From the NCBI GenBank assembly GCA_944326115.1, contig CALVCQ010000004.1, positions 1 through 64,000 of the forward strand: 64,000 nucleotides of DNA. Direction: 5' to 3'. The notes under the pieces were generated by a model. It saw nothing but the letters and a program-made list of their open reading frames with translations. It was not told the DNA's origin and did not search any database. The position numbers and the translations under genes were made by a program. Shown in pieces: positions 27,830 through 38,162 of the stretch (positions within the stretch are counted from its first letter, which is position 1; every line of letters begins with the position of its first letter). This DNA is from Candidatus Gastranaerophilales bacterium. Lineage in GTDB: Bacteria; Cyanobacteriota; Vampirovibrionia; Gastranaerophilales; Gastranaerophilaceae.

Positions 27830-28729
27830 TTATTGTTTTAAATTGTTAACGGCATAAACTGTTACATCAAGCAGTTTTTGTGCATCACGAACAGGCAGGT
27901 TATTATTCCAGCGGCACGGGCAGATATCGATCCCTCCCCGTCTTGTATACAAAGCACAAACAAATAGCGTATCCTCAGGATTAAGAAGATCATAAAGCCT
28001 TTTGTATATCATCTCGCAGCATTCTTCATGAAAATGATACTCGGATCGAAAGGAGCACAAATATTTTACAAGAGAGGCTTCTTTTATATGCTTGTTTGAT
28101 TTGTAATAAACAAACACATCGCCAAAATCCGGCTGGTGAGTAACCCTGCAGTTTGACCGGAGAGAATCAAAGTGAAGATAATATTCTTTGTTTTTAGAAA
28201 TATCTTCTGTTTCAAGTACTTCGGGTGCTTCTTTAAATTTTTCGATTTTTAAAGAATTTTCATCTATGTAATTTATTATGTTTTCAAAATTCTGAAATAT
28301 TTTCGAAGAATCCTGTCTGTTATCTATAAATTCAAGTTCTATATCTGTTTTTAAAAGATTTTTTAAATCTTTTTTAATTATCTTTTTGCAAGTATCCAGG
28401 CATTCCTGAATATTTGAACCGTATTTTTCAAGATTAAAAGAATTCAGATACAGTTTTAACGATTTTGATTCGACTATACACTCACTTTCGCAGTTGTATT
28501 TGATTTTTAATAATTTTGTGACAGGCAGTCCGTTTTGTGTCATGGAAGAAAATTCATAGGCATGCCAGATATCATAACCGTTAAAAACAAGCTGTTTATC
28601 ATCTATATTGTATAGCAGCCTGTTTTCTTTTCTCGGCACTGCAACCAGCAGTGCCGGATTATATGTCTCACTGCCGGCAATTTTTTTTCCAAGATATTTT
28701 GATGCAATCTGTTCTGTTTTATCAGTCAT
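27830..28729 (-). CDS. queF: NADPH-dependent 7-cyano-7-deazaguanine reductase (long form)
   Basis: Reduces preQ0 to preQ1 in queuosine synthesis. This is the long, bimodular form of about 300 residues, as in E. coli. The nucleophilic Cys194 lies in SNCRVTHQPDFGDV. The substrate-binding ESKSLKLYLNSFN is at 87-99 and the tail segment YTRRGGIDI is present. No queC/D/E is adjacent. It complements folE2 at 7480, whose product feeds the same pathway. Confidence 0.94.
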   Translation of the reverse strand: MTDKTEQIASKYLGKKIAGSETYNPALLVAVPRKENRLLYNIDDKQLVFNGYDIWHAYEFSSMTQNGLPVTKLLKIKYNCESECIVESKSLKLYLNSFNLEKYGSNIQECLDTCKKIIKKDLKNLLKTDIELEFIDNRQDSSKIFQNFENIINYIDENSLKIEKFKEAPEVLETEDISKNKEYYLHFDSLRSNCRVTHQPDFGDVFVYYKSNKHIKEASLVKYLCSFRSEYHFHEECCEMIYKRLYDLLNPEDTLFVCALYTRRGGIDICPCRWNNNLPVRDAQKLLDVTVYAVNNLKQ

Positions 28730-28907
28730 TTTTCACACCCATATAATTTTAATAATAATCTGATAACTTGTCTATTTATTCTTAAATGCAATTTCTATAT
28801 ATAAAGAAATGTAAAAATTAAAAAAAATTTATTATAGAGTAGCAAGAATTAAGGAAAAAATTTGTTTATTAATACATAAGTGTTTTTAGTTGTGAAAGGA
28901 AGTTTTT

Positions 28908-29408
28908 ATGTTTGGTGTAGAAAGAATTGGTCAGTACGATGTGAGAAAAATGGATGACAAACGTTATGCTGTAGCATTGAATAACGGTAATATAGGAGCG
29001 TTCATAACTGATAAAGCGGGAGTTGAAGAATTAAGAAAAAAATATAACAGAGAAACAGATACGGTAGAACTCTCAAGAAAAAAATCGGAAGAAACACCGG
29101 AAAAAGAAGCTAAAAAAGGCGGAAATTGGGGTAAAGCAATTGCATCTACATTTTTAACAGGTTTAGGTCAATTGTGTGACGGCAGAGTTAAAGACGGTCT
29201 TGTTGATATGGGTACTGATGCAGCACTGGGGCTTACAGCATTCGGTCTTAAACTGGGCTATGCCAATGCATTTGATAAAGCTGTACAAAACGGTACCAAA
29301 TTGGGCCTTGGCGGTAAAGCAGCTGCCATTGGTCTAGCATTGACTGCCGGTGCATTCCTGGTAAACAAAATTCATACTATAGTTGATGCTTACAAAGGCG
29401 GAAAATAA
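28908..29408 (+). CDS. Lineage-type protein with hydrophobic C-terminal half
   Basis: Not recognised. The first about 65 residues are polar, then a Lys/Glu-rich linker (55-72), then two or three Gly/Ala-rich amphipathic or hydrophobic stretches: KAIASTFLTGLGQL, ALGLTAFGLKLGYA and AAAIGLALTAGAFLV. It may be a small membrane-associated protein. AAAGGAAG precedes the ATG. A hairpin terminator follows, so it is monocistronic. Confidence 0.75.
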   Translation: MFGVERIGQYDVRKMDDKRYAVALNNGNIGAFITDKAGVEELRKKYNRETDTVELSRKKSEETPEKEAKKGGNWGKAIASTFLTGLGQLCDGRVKDGLVDMGTDAALGLTAFGLKLGYANAFDKAVQNGTKLGLGGKAAAIGLALTAGAFLVNKIHTIVDAYKGGK

Positions 29409-29429
29409 TAATTAAAAAGTGTTTATAAC

Positions 29430-29467
29430 AAAAGAGCCGGTTGGGTTTATCCCTCCTGCTCTTTTTT
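29430..29467 (+). terminator. Intrinsic terminator after the 28908 gene
   Basis: AAAAGAGC pairs with GCTCTTTT around an inner GGG/CCC helix, followed by a T-run. Confidence 0.75.
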
Positions 29468-29566
29468 GCATGCCTGAAATATTAATTTTTTGTTTATTTT
29501 TTAATTTTTTGTTGAATTCAATGTTATAAATTAGATAGAAAAATGACATGCTAATTAATTAATTAA

Positions 29567-31432
<1,866 letters not shown>

Positions 31433-31458
31433 TTATTTTACACTTACCCTAATAAACA

Positions 31459-31491
31459 AAAAGCCCTTAGTCAAAATAGCTAAGGGCTTTT
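31459..31491 (+). terminator. Intrinsic terminator of dnaK
   Basis: A 12-bp stem AAAAGCCCTTAG/CTAAGGGCTTTT with a 9-base loop and T-run. Confidence 0.9.
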
Positions 31492-31492
31492 G

Positions 31493-31685
31493 CTATTCAA
31501 TGTTTTTAGAAAAAATCCAATAAATTAAACCAATAAACGGCAAAATATATTTTCCGAAATACAAATGATTCACTGTACGAGAATTTATATTCCAGTTAAT
31601 ATTACCTTCCAACTGAAAAAAAAACACATGATAAAATTAATCCGACAATAGTCAGCATAAATAGCATTATTGTCGATTTTTTCAT
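31493..31685 (-). pseudogene. Small two-helix membrane protein gene broken at a homopolymer
   Basis: Starting at ATG 31683-31685 the frame encodes a hydrophobic helix (MKKSTIMLFMLTIVGLILS) and then meets a run of nine T on the coding strand (31616-31624). With nine T it stops after 27 residues. With eight T it would continue as a good second half: QLEGNINWNINSRTV, then a second hydrophobic helix and a stop at 31493, about 63 residues in all. The quality of the continuation argues for a true gene with a one-base slip, by sequencing error, mutation or phase variation. It overlaps the upstream small gene by ATGA, supporting coupled translation. Not recognised. Confidence 0.45.
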
Positions 31686-31843
31686 TTATTGTACCTGCTT
31701 CTGTCGAAAAAAGCTGCTTCAGGATGTGCAGAATTAGACAGAACAATTTCTCTGTACTCGTTTTTGTCTATATCTACACCCATGTTTTTTATTTTAATTT
31801 CAGGGGACTTTTTCTTTTTATCTAAAAAACTTTTTTCTTTCAT
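31682..31843 (-). CDS. Small basic/charged protein, 53 residues
   Basis: ATG at 31841-31843. The product begins MKEKSFLDKKKKSPEIKIK and ends EAAFFDRSRYNK. No clear Shine-Dalgarno is seen. Its stop overlaps the start of the membrane-protein frame at 31685 by ATGA. Together the two small genes fill most of the 540-base gap 31433-31970, which otherwise holds the dnaK terminator and AT-rich sequence. Unrecognised. Confidence 0.4.
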   Translation of the reverse strand: MKEKSFLDKKKKSPEIKIKNMGVDIDKNEYREIVLSNSAHPEAAFFDRSRYNK

Positions 31844-31970
31844 ATAAAAATTTTATTATAAATAAACAAAACAACCAATATTTTTAGTTTTAGTTTCTTT
31901 TGTGTTTCTGGTATAATAAACTATCAGTAAAAACGAAATAATTATTAAGCGGAAACATTAGCAGGCTGTT

Positions 31971-34928
31971 ATGTCATTAAATATAAAAAAGAATAATATA
32001 GATGAACTTTTTTTAAACCTTACGGAAAACCCTGTCGGACTTGAAAACAAAGATTTCAGACTTCAATTGAGTACCATTTATCAAATTTTTGAGGACGAAT
32101 TTGAAGATGCCTTTGTCGGAAAGAATACCCCGATGCGCAATACTTGTTTTTATCTTCTTGAAAACGGAGATTTTTTTGTAACACCGACTAACAATTTTGA
32201 TTTTTTTGCGAAATCAAAAGGTTCTCTATATCGTTTCCGCTCCGAAATTAAAGAAATTGAAACAAACGGACAAAAGCAGGACCTGATAGGATATGTCATA
32301 AAACAGGATATAATTTTTGAATATTTTGCAAGTTTTAACCAAATTCTTAATTTCGAAGACGGAACAGATTCATTCAACTATTTGAACAGATTTGTTTATA
32401 CAATAATGAAAATAGTTGAAAAACTTCATTTTATTCCTGTTGTGACACAGACAGAAAATTTATTTAAAATAAAGTATGAAATATACAAAAACAGTAAAGA
32501 TGTTACACTTGCATTAAATTCAATAAAATCAGAAATTCCGGCTGATTTTATTACTAATAATGAAAAATATGATATAAATAAACTCATCGACAGTTTTTTA
32601 AACTATATAATTTTCAAGTTTTTGCATATAAAATCCACAAAATTTAAAGATGCAAAATCCGCTGTATATTTTATAAAAGATGCCAATAACAAAAGGTTTT
32701 TCAGGGGCAATGACCTTGCTCTAGCCATTTCGGAATGGCTGGACGAAATATATATAGGAAAATACAATATTTTACCGGAATTTGAGATTGTAAAACTCAC
32801 AGATGAAGATTATCAGCTTAAAATTAATATTAAAAACAAACATACCGGAGAAAAACACAGGATTGAAGATATATATGCAGAAACCGTACATTTTGAAGGA
32901 TATACAAATCAGGAAATCGTTGATTTAACAGAAAAGCAGCTTACTTATGTTGCCCGTTATTATCCTGAGCTTGAAGAATTCTTTAGTGAAGAACATCAAT
33001 TTGAATTAAATATGAATCTGAACGAAGTGTACAGAATAATTGCACAGATTTCATATTACCTGCAAAAAGCCTCAATAGATGTAATACTACCCGAAGGTAT
33101 TGATAATATCGTTACACCGAGAGCATCAATAAACGCAAGAGTAAAAGCGGCAAGAATGGCAGAACTAAGAGATATTATTACATCAAGCGGAGCTTCTAAC
33201 ACAGCATTGAATGATTTGTTTGAATTTTCATATACAATTGCCATCGGAGACGACAAACTTTCAGTTGAAGAATACGAAGAACTCACCAAAAATGCACAGG
33301 GTCTGATTAAATATAAAGATCATTATGTATTAATTGACAGGGAAGAAAACGCAAAACTTATAGAAAAAGTAAAACATCCGAAAATTACAGATAAGAATAA
33401 AATGGAAATACTTCATGCCGCACTGTCATCGCAGATGGAGGATTACGATTTTGACTATGATGAAGCATTTGCAAATATCCTGAAAGACTTAACAAAGACA
33501 GAAGATGTTCCACCTCCGGAATCCCTTAAAGGGGTATTGAGACCATATCAGGAAAGAGGCTTTAAATGGCTGCATACAAATATCAAAAAAGGTTTCGGCT
33601 GCTGCATGGCAGATGATATGGGGCTTGGAAAAACTATACAGGTTATCAGTTTTATACTGAATCAAAAAGAATCAGGCGAACTAAAAAATCCGGCGCTTGT
33701 TGTTTGTCCGACAACGTTACTCGGAAACTGGGTAAAAGAAATAAAGAATTTCGCTCCTTCTATAAACACCTCAATATATCACGGAATAGACAGGCAGCTT
33801 GATACTAAAGCGGACGTTGTAATAACGACTTATGCAATATTAAGAATAGATATTGACAAAATAAAAAAACAAAAATGGTCAATGCTGATTATAGACGAAG
33901 CACAAAATATAAAAAATCCTGATACGTCACAGACTCAGGCGGTTAAACAGATTAAATCAGACATAAAAATAGCAATGACGGGCACACCTGTTGAAAACAA
34001 ACTTACCGAGTTATGGAGTATTTTTGATTTTATAAACAGAGGGTATCTCGGTACAATAAGAGATTTTCAAAAAAGTTATGCAATACCTATTGAAAAATTT
34101 AAACAGACTAATCGTGCTGAAAAATTAAGACTAGCAATATCTCCGTTTATCTTAAGACGTTTAAAAACAGACAAGTCTATTATTTCCGATTTGCCTGAAA
34201 AAGTTGTACTGAACGAATATTGCTACCTTACAAAAACGCAGGCGGCATTGTATCAGAGCGTTCTTGACAATCTTATGTCAGACATAGCAAAACTTAACGG
34301 CATTAACAGAAGAGGTATGATATTTAAGCTGATAACAGCATTAAAACAAATCTGCAACCATCCTTACCAGTACTTAAAAACAGGAGATATCTCAAAAGAT
34401 GTCTCTGGAAAAGCGCAGCAGCTTGTATCAATAACAAACCAGATTTTAGAAAATAATGAAAAAACTCTTATATTTACACAATATAAAGAAATGGGTTCTA
34501 TATTAAGCACAATTCTTAATGATGAACTCGGTATTACCCCTTTGTTTTTCCATGGTTCGCTAAACAGATCTCAACGAGAAGATCTGATAAAAGATTTTCA
34601 GGAGAATAAGGATTCAAATGTAATGATACTCTCACTAAAGGCAGGCGGAACAGGTTTGAACCTGACAGCCGCAACCAATGTAATACATTACGACCTTTGG
34701 TGGAATCCTGCTGTTGAAGATCAGGCAACTGACAGAACTTATCGCATAGGTCAGGACAAAAATGTTATGGTACACAGATTTATAACACTGGGAACATTTG
34801 AAGAAAAAATCGATGAAATGATTAACAATAAAAAGGATCTTGCCAATGTTGCAGTATTTGAAGGCGAAAAAATTATCACAGAACTTTCAGACGAAGAAAT
34901 TTACAAAATATTTTCACTTGCCGTATAG
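31971..34928 (+). CDS. SNF2/Rad54-family helicase-like ATPase
   Basis: Double-stranded DNA translocase. The N-terminal about 500 residues are a divergent, mostly unclassified region seen in bacterial SNF2 proteins. Motif I is DDMGLGKT at 548-555 and motif II IDEAQ at 641-645. Motif III (MTGTPVEN) follows, and the C-terminal RecA lobe has LSLKAGGTGLNL, WWNPAVEDQATDRTYRIGQ-type motifs V and VI. 985 residues, normal for bacterial HepA-like/SNF2 proteins. No zinc-finger SWIM domain is seen. Stand-alone; no neighbouring nuclease or methylase to suggest a defence island. Confidence 0.93.
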   Translation: MSLNIKKNNIDELFLNLTENPVGLENKDFRLQLSTIYQIFEDEFEDAFVGKNTPMRNTCFYLLENGDFFVTPTNNFDFFAKSKGSLYRFRSEIKEIETNGQKQDLIGYVIKQDIIFEYFASFNQILNFEDGTDSFNYLNRFVYTIMKIVEKLHFIPVVTQTENLFKIKYEIYKNSKDVTLALNSIKSEIPADFITNNEKYDINKLIDSFLNYIIFKFLHIKSTKFKDAKSAVYFIKDANNKRFFRGNDLALAISEWLDEIYIGKYNILPEFEIVKLTDEDYQLKINIKNKHTGEKHRIEDIYAETVHFEGYTNQEIVDLTEKQLTYVARYYPELEEFFSEEHQFELNMNLNEVYRIIAQISYYLQKASIDVILPEGIDNIVTPRASINARVKAARMAELRDIITSSGASNTALNDLFEFSYTIAIGDDKLSVEEYEELTKNAQGLIKYKDHYVLIDREENAKLIEKVKHPKITDKNKMEILHAALSSQMEDYDFDYDEAFANILKDLTKTEDVPPPESLKGVLRPYQERGFKWLHTNIKKGFGCCMADDMGLGKTIQVISFILNQKESGELKNPALVVCPTTLLGNWVKEIKNFAPSINTSIYHGIDRQLDTKADVVITTYAILRIDIDKIKKQKWSMLIIDEAQNIKNPDTSQTQAVKQIKSDIKIAMTGTPVENKLTELWSIFDFINRGYLGTIRDFQKSYAIPIEKFKQTNRAEKLRLAISPFILRRLKTDKSIISDLPEKVVLNEYCYLTKTQAALYQSVLDNLMSDIAKLNGINRRGMIFKLITALKQICNHPYQYLKTGDISKDVSGKAQQLVSITNQILENNEKTLIFTQYKEMGSILSTILNDELGITPLFFHGSLNRSQREDLIKDFQENKDSNVMILSLKAGGTGLNLTAATNVIHYDLWWNPAVEDQATDRTYRIGQDKNVMVHRFITLGTFEEKIDEMINNKKDLANVAVFEGEKIITELSDEEIYKIFSLAV

Positions 34929-34942
34929 CCTCTAACGCAGGA

Positions 34943-35407
34943 TTAGACCTCTTTATTAACAAAAATACCGGGAATCTTTGAAAGATTCATCAATGTATTT
35001 GCTGCATCTTCTGGTGATATTGTTTTTGCAATCGAATTTGTCACTGAATCCCAAACTTCAATCATTCCTTCTGAATTCATTTTAAAATGATATTGTGAAC
35101 CGTCTTCATTATCTTCATCATCCTGCGATAAAACAATCTGCTCACCTTGATTATTATCAGGTTCGGGGCTGTCCTGACCATTATTTTCTGTATCCTCTTT
35201 ATTATCCGGAATAAAAGGAATAGTACCGTTAAAAGCTGCATCCGGATCTTTTCTGCCCGCTTTTTCTTTCTTACCGATTCCGTCAACATCCGCAATCTGG
35301 TTTTCAAGTGCTTGATTTGCTGTAGCTTCAGCTTCATTAGCCATCTGCGCAGATGTCAGATTTCTGTTTAAACCGAGATTTGACATAGAAAAACCGTCTA
35401 TACCCAT
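34943..35407 (-). CDS. Lineage-type protein with FlaG-like C-terminal segment
   Basis: The N terminus (LTSAQMANEAEATANQAL, about 17-34) is helical; the middle (55-95) is acidic, Asn/Asp/Glu-rich and probably disordered. The C-terminal about 50 residues (YHFKMNSEGMIEVWDS and TISPEDAANTL) resemble the beta-hairpin plus (I/S)PPE pattern of FlaG-type proteins. No flagellar genes are in the window, so a flagellar role is not implied. It converges on the SNF2 gene with 14 bases between. Confidence 0.7.
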   Translation of the reverse strand: MGIDGFSMSNLGLNRNLTSAQMANEAEATANQALENQIADVDGIGKKEKAGRKDPDAAFNGTIPFIPDNKEDTENNGQDSPEPDNNQGEQIVLSQDDEDNEDGSQYHFKMNSEGMIEVWDSVTNSIAKTISPEDAANTLMNLSKIPGIFVNKEV

Positions 35408-35505
35408 ATATTCCTTATCCTAATAATTTACCTGATACAGTATATATGATATTATAGTATATAATTATACTTAGATGAATAGTTGAATTAGTGGAGTTTT
35501 ATTCA

Positions 35506-36285
35506 GTGCAAAATAATTTGAATGTATTTATGGATACAATATACAGTGCTCCGGTATGGGTTCAGGAAGTCATTTATCTTGATATAAAAACATCGCTTGA
35601 AAACAGACTTGCTTCCGTTGCACAAAACGATAGAGATTCATTCTATCCTGTATTTGTACCTTTACTTACTTTTAAAGGAAAAAGAGAACTTGAAACACAT
35701 GAGTGCAATCATCATATTAATATATATAAATATCTTGAAGCTGTCTCTAATCAACTCAGGGTGATTGATATAACATTAAACAATTTTTGGACTTTAGAAG
35801 AATCTTCTCAGTATCTTTGTGAATGCATTAAAAACGAATTGATTCAGCCTCCGCAGGATACAGTTTTGATGGCTGCTATTTTCTATATTGCCGGAGAAAT
35901 AAGAATAGGAGAGTATGTTAAACGGCTTAACAAAATAAATGCAGAAGAGCTCGACGATGTTTTAAGAAAGCAAAAACAGCACAATCAAGAACACCCTGAA
36001 GAAAAATTAAGAACGGGTGAGATTATGGTAAGTATGGGATATGTGGCAAATAAAGATATTGATAAAATACTTTTCACAAAAGAAGAGGCTAAAAAAAGAT
36101 TTATACCGGATAATTTATTAAAAAAACCGCAAAATGTACAATCAAATCCAACACAAAACAATTCTGATAATAATGCAGACATAATACAAGAATTAACTGC
36201 ACAAAATCAAAAATTGACAGCAGAAAATAAACTGTTAAAAGATAAACTCAGAGCAATTTTTAATATACAAAACAGAAATAAATAA
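35506..36285 (+). CDS. Uncharacterised protein with a MshEN-like motif and C-terminal coiled coil
   Basis: Start taken as GTG 35506 with GGAG upstream; GTG 35491 is also in frame. Most of the protein is predicted helical. Around residues 163-185 the segment RTGEIMVSMGYVANKDIDKIL matches the Gly-containing GE(I/L)(L/M)V-x-x-GY pattern of MshEN/type II secretion ATPase N-terminal domains, which in some proteins bind c-di-GMP. The last 40 residues form a coiled coil (LTAQNQKLTAENKLLKDKL). It precedes the asparaginase gene by 1 base. Function unknown; the MshEN link is tentative. Confidence 0.7.
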   Translation: MQNNLNVFMDTIYSAPVWVQEVIYLDIKTSLENRLASVAQNDRDSFYPVFVPLLTFKGKRELETHECNHHINIYKYLEAVSNQLRVIDITLNNFWTLEESSQYLCECIKNELIQPPQDTVLMAAIFYIAGEIRIGEYVKRLNKINAEELDDVLRKQKQHNQEHPEEKLRTGEIMVSMGYVANKDIDKILFTKEEAKKRFIPDNLLKKPQNVQSNPTQNNSDNNADIIQELTAQNQKLTAENKLLKDKLRAIFNIQNRNK

Positions 36286-36286
36286 T

Positions 36287-37279
36287 ATGCAGCTAAAACC
36301 GGAACTTCTTCTGCTGGAGACGAGAAGCAATCTCATTGAGCTTCAGTATTACGGATATATTATATATAGTGACAAAAATAAGAATATAAAAACCTTCGGC
36401 AACACAGGAAGATATCCTTTTTTTCACAGATCCTGCGCAAAGCCGCTTCAAGCAGCAATAATACAGGAGTTAAAAACAAAAGAAAAATTTAATCTTACCG
36501 ATAAAGAAATTGCTGTATGCTGTGCTTCTCATACAGGAGAACCGGTACATATTGAATTATTAAAAAGTGTCTTACAAAAAACAGGACTTTGCGAAGATGA
36601 TTTACAATGTCCTGCAATAGAACCTCTCTCAAAGGAAGAACAAAAGAGATTAAAATCATTTTCACCGCTGCACAATAATTGCTCAGGTAAGCACATACTC
36701 ATGCTTGCTGTTTGCAAGCAAATAGGATGGGATACAAAAACATACTTAAACCCTGCTCATCCGCTGCAAAAGTTAATATACTCAAAAATTAAGCAATTAT
36801 GCGAAACAACAAAAGAACTGCCTACTACAAAAGACGGGTGCACTGCGCCTAACCCGGCAACATCTCTGGAAGAACTTACTACCGGATTTTATAATGTGTT
36901 TTGTACGGAAAAGTATAATGATATAAAAACAGCATTCATTAGTAATCCTTATCTTATAGGCGGAAAAGGACGTCCTGATACACAAATTATGCAGATGAAT
37001 CACACATTAGCTGCAAAAGCCGGTGCAGGAGGTCTTTTAGTCGTAGTTAATACAAAAACAAATGAAGTTCTTACGTTTAAAATTTTTGATGCGGATATGA
37101 AGGCAAGAAGCATAATAGCAATAAACGTAATGCTGCAACTAAACTGGCTTAATATTAATTCCATATATTCAAAACTCCTTGATTTTGGCTTAAATAATAA
37201 CGTAACTACAGAAACAGGTGAAACAATCGGAGAGTATATTCTCAATAAAGATGTTCTAAATTGGCTTGAAACTTTGTAA
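36287..37279 (+). CDS. Asparaginase (type II-like, pfam Asparaginase_II)
   Basis: Hydrolyses L-asparagine. It belongs to the asparaginase family typified by Rhizobium etli AnsA, distinct from E. coli AnsB. Diagnostic segments are FHRSCAKPLQA near 46-56, CCASHTGEPVH near 82-92, LHNNCSGKH near 127-135 and the C-terminal GAGGLLVV near 247-254. The two Cys-containing clusters carry the family's metal-binding and catalytic residues. 330 residues, normal. Cytoplasmic, no signal peptide. Confidence 0.88.
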   Translation: MQLKPELLLLETRSNLIELQYYGYIIYSDKNKNIKTFGNTGRYPFFHRSCAKPLQAAIIQELKTKEKFNLTDKEIAVCCASHTGEPVHIELLKSVLQKTGLCEDDLQCPAIEPLSKEEQKRLKSFSPLHNNCSGKHILMLAVCKQIGWDTKTYLNPAHPLQKLIYSKIKQLCETTKELPTTKDGCTAPNPATSLEELTTGFYNVFCTEKYNDIKTAFISNPYLIGGKGRPDTQIMQMNHTLAAKAGAGGLLVVVNTKTNEVLTFKIFDADMKARSIIAINVMLQLNWLNINSIYSKLLDFGLNNNVTTETGETIGEYILNKDVLNWLETL

Positions 37280-37295
37280 ATGAATAACGTTAATA

Positions 37296-37967
37296 TTATC
37301 CGAAGGCTTTAAATGTTTCTTCAATATTTTTATCTATTACTTTTTTAATAGAATCCATCTCTGCTTCAATTGCTTTTTGTTCGGTTGAAAGCTGTTGTAT
37401 CAGCATATCGTATTTTTTATCAATTCTTTGCAGACGCTCTACAGTTTCTTCGTATTCCGCATTTGCAATAGCATAGTCCCCGGCATCTATACCACGATAG
37501 ATAAAAGAACAGCCTTCTAAGGACTTATCCACAGGATTACCGTTTTCATCGTAGGATTGTATAACCCAGTTGCCTGTTTTTAAATTGTTTTCGAAGTAAT
37601 CAGCCTGATAACAATACGGCTCAATGACATAATCGGCTGGGGTTTTCCCTTCCGGCAGAACATCAGGTAATTCAGGAACGACTTCACGACCGTAAGAGTC
37701 ACGAACCCGTAATCCGAGCTGACCGGCTTCATGACCTGTGACAATAGAGTATGACAACCTTGGTAGATCAGATGATGCAGATCCAGTACCGTCAGCAGAA
37801 TAATATAAATGCTGAACGTTCATTCCATCGCTCCACAAAGCAGCTTCAGCATCTAACTGTGCAGTCAGCCCGAGTTTCTGCTGTGTAATCTGTTGAATCT
37901 GGAACTCAACGTTGTTTTTTCTAGCTGTTAAACACAGGTATCGAGCCTGTGATGCCGACATGCCCAT
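37296..37967 (-). CDS. Lineage-type protein with MSASQAR N-terminal motif
   Basis: The first 33 residues (MGMSASQARYLCLTARKN then EFQIQQITQQKL) form an amphipathic helix. I associate that N-terminal pattern with a family of otherwise variable proteins common in gut Gastranaerophilales. The middle is a globular Tyr/Asp/Gly-rich domain (about 55-165) and the C terminus a coiled coil (170-220). No signal peptide or membrane segment. Function unknown; the family attribution rests on memory. Confidence 0.7.
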   Translation of the reverse strand: MGMSASQARYLCLTARKNNVEFQIQQITQQKLGLTAQLDAEAALWSDGMNVQHLYYSADGTGSASSDLPRLSYSIVTGHEAGQLGLRVRDSYGREVVPELPDVLPEGKTPADYVIEPYCYQADYFENNLKTGNWVIQSYDENGNPVDKSLEGCSFIYRGIDAGDYAIANAEYEETVERLQRIDKKYDMLIQQLSTEQKAIEAEMDSIKKVIDKNIEETFKAFG

Positions 37968-38162
37968 AATCTGATACTCCTTTTTACATATAAGTTATCG
38001 GTCTTTTGGGATGCAATCTTTAGTATATTTACCGAATAGTTAACAAAAATTTACATTTATAGTAAAAATTTTTACACTGTTTAAACACTAACTTTTTTTT
38101 AGATTATAATTAAGATAATAAAAAAGAGAATAAAGACATTAATAGTAGAGTACGGGAGCATT

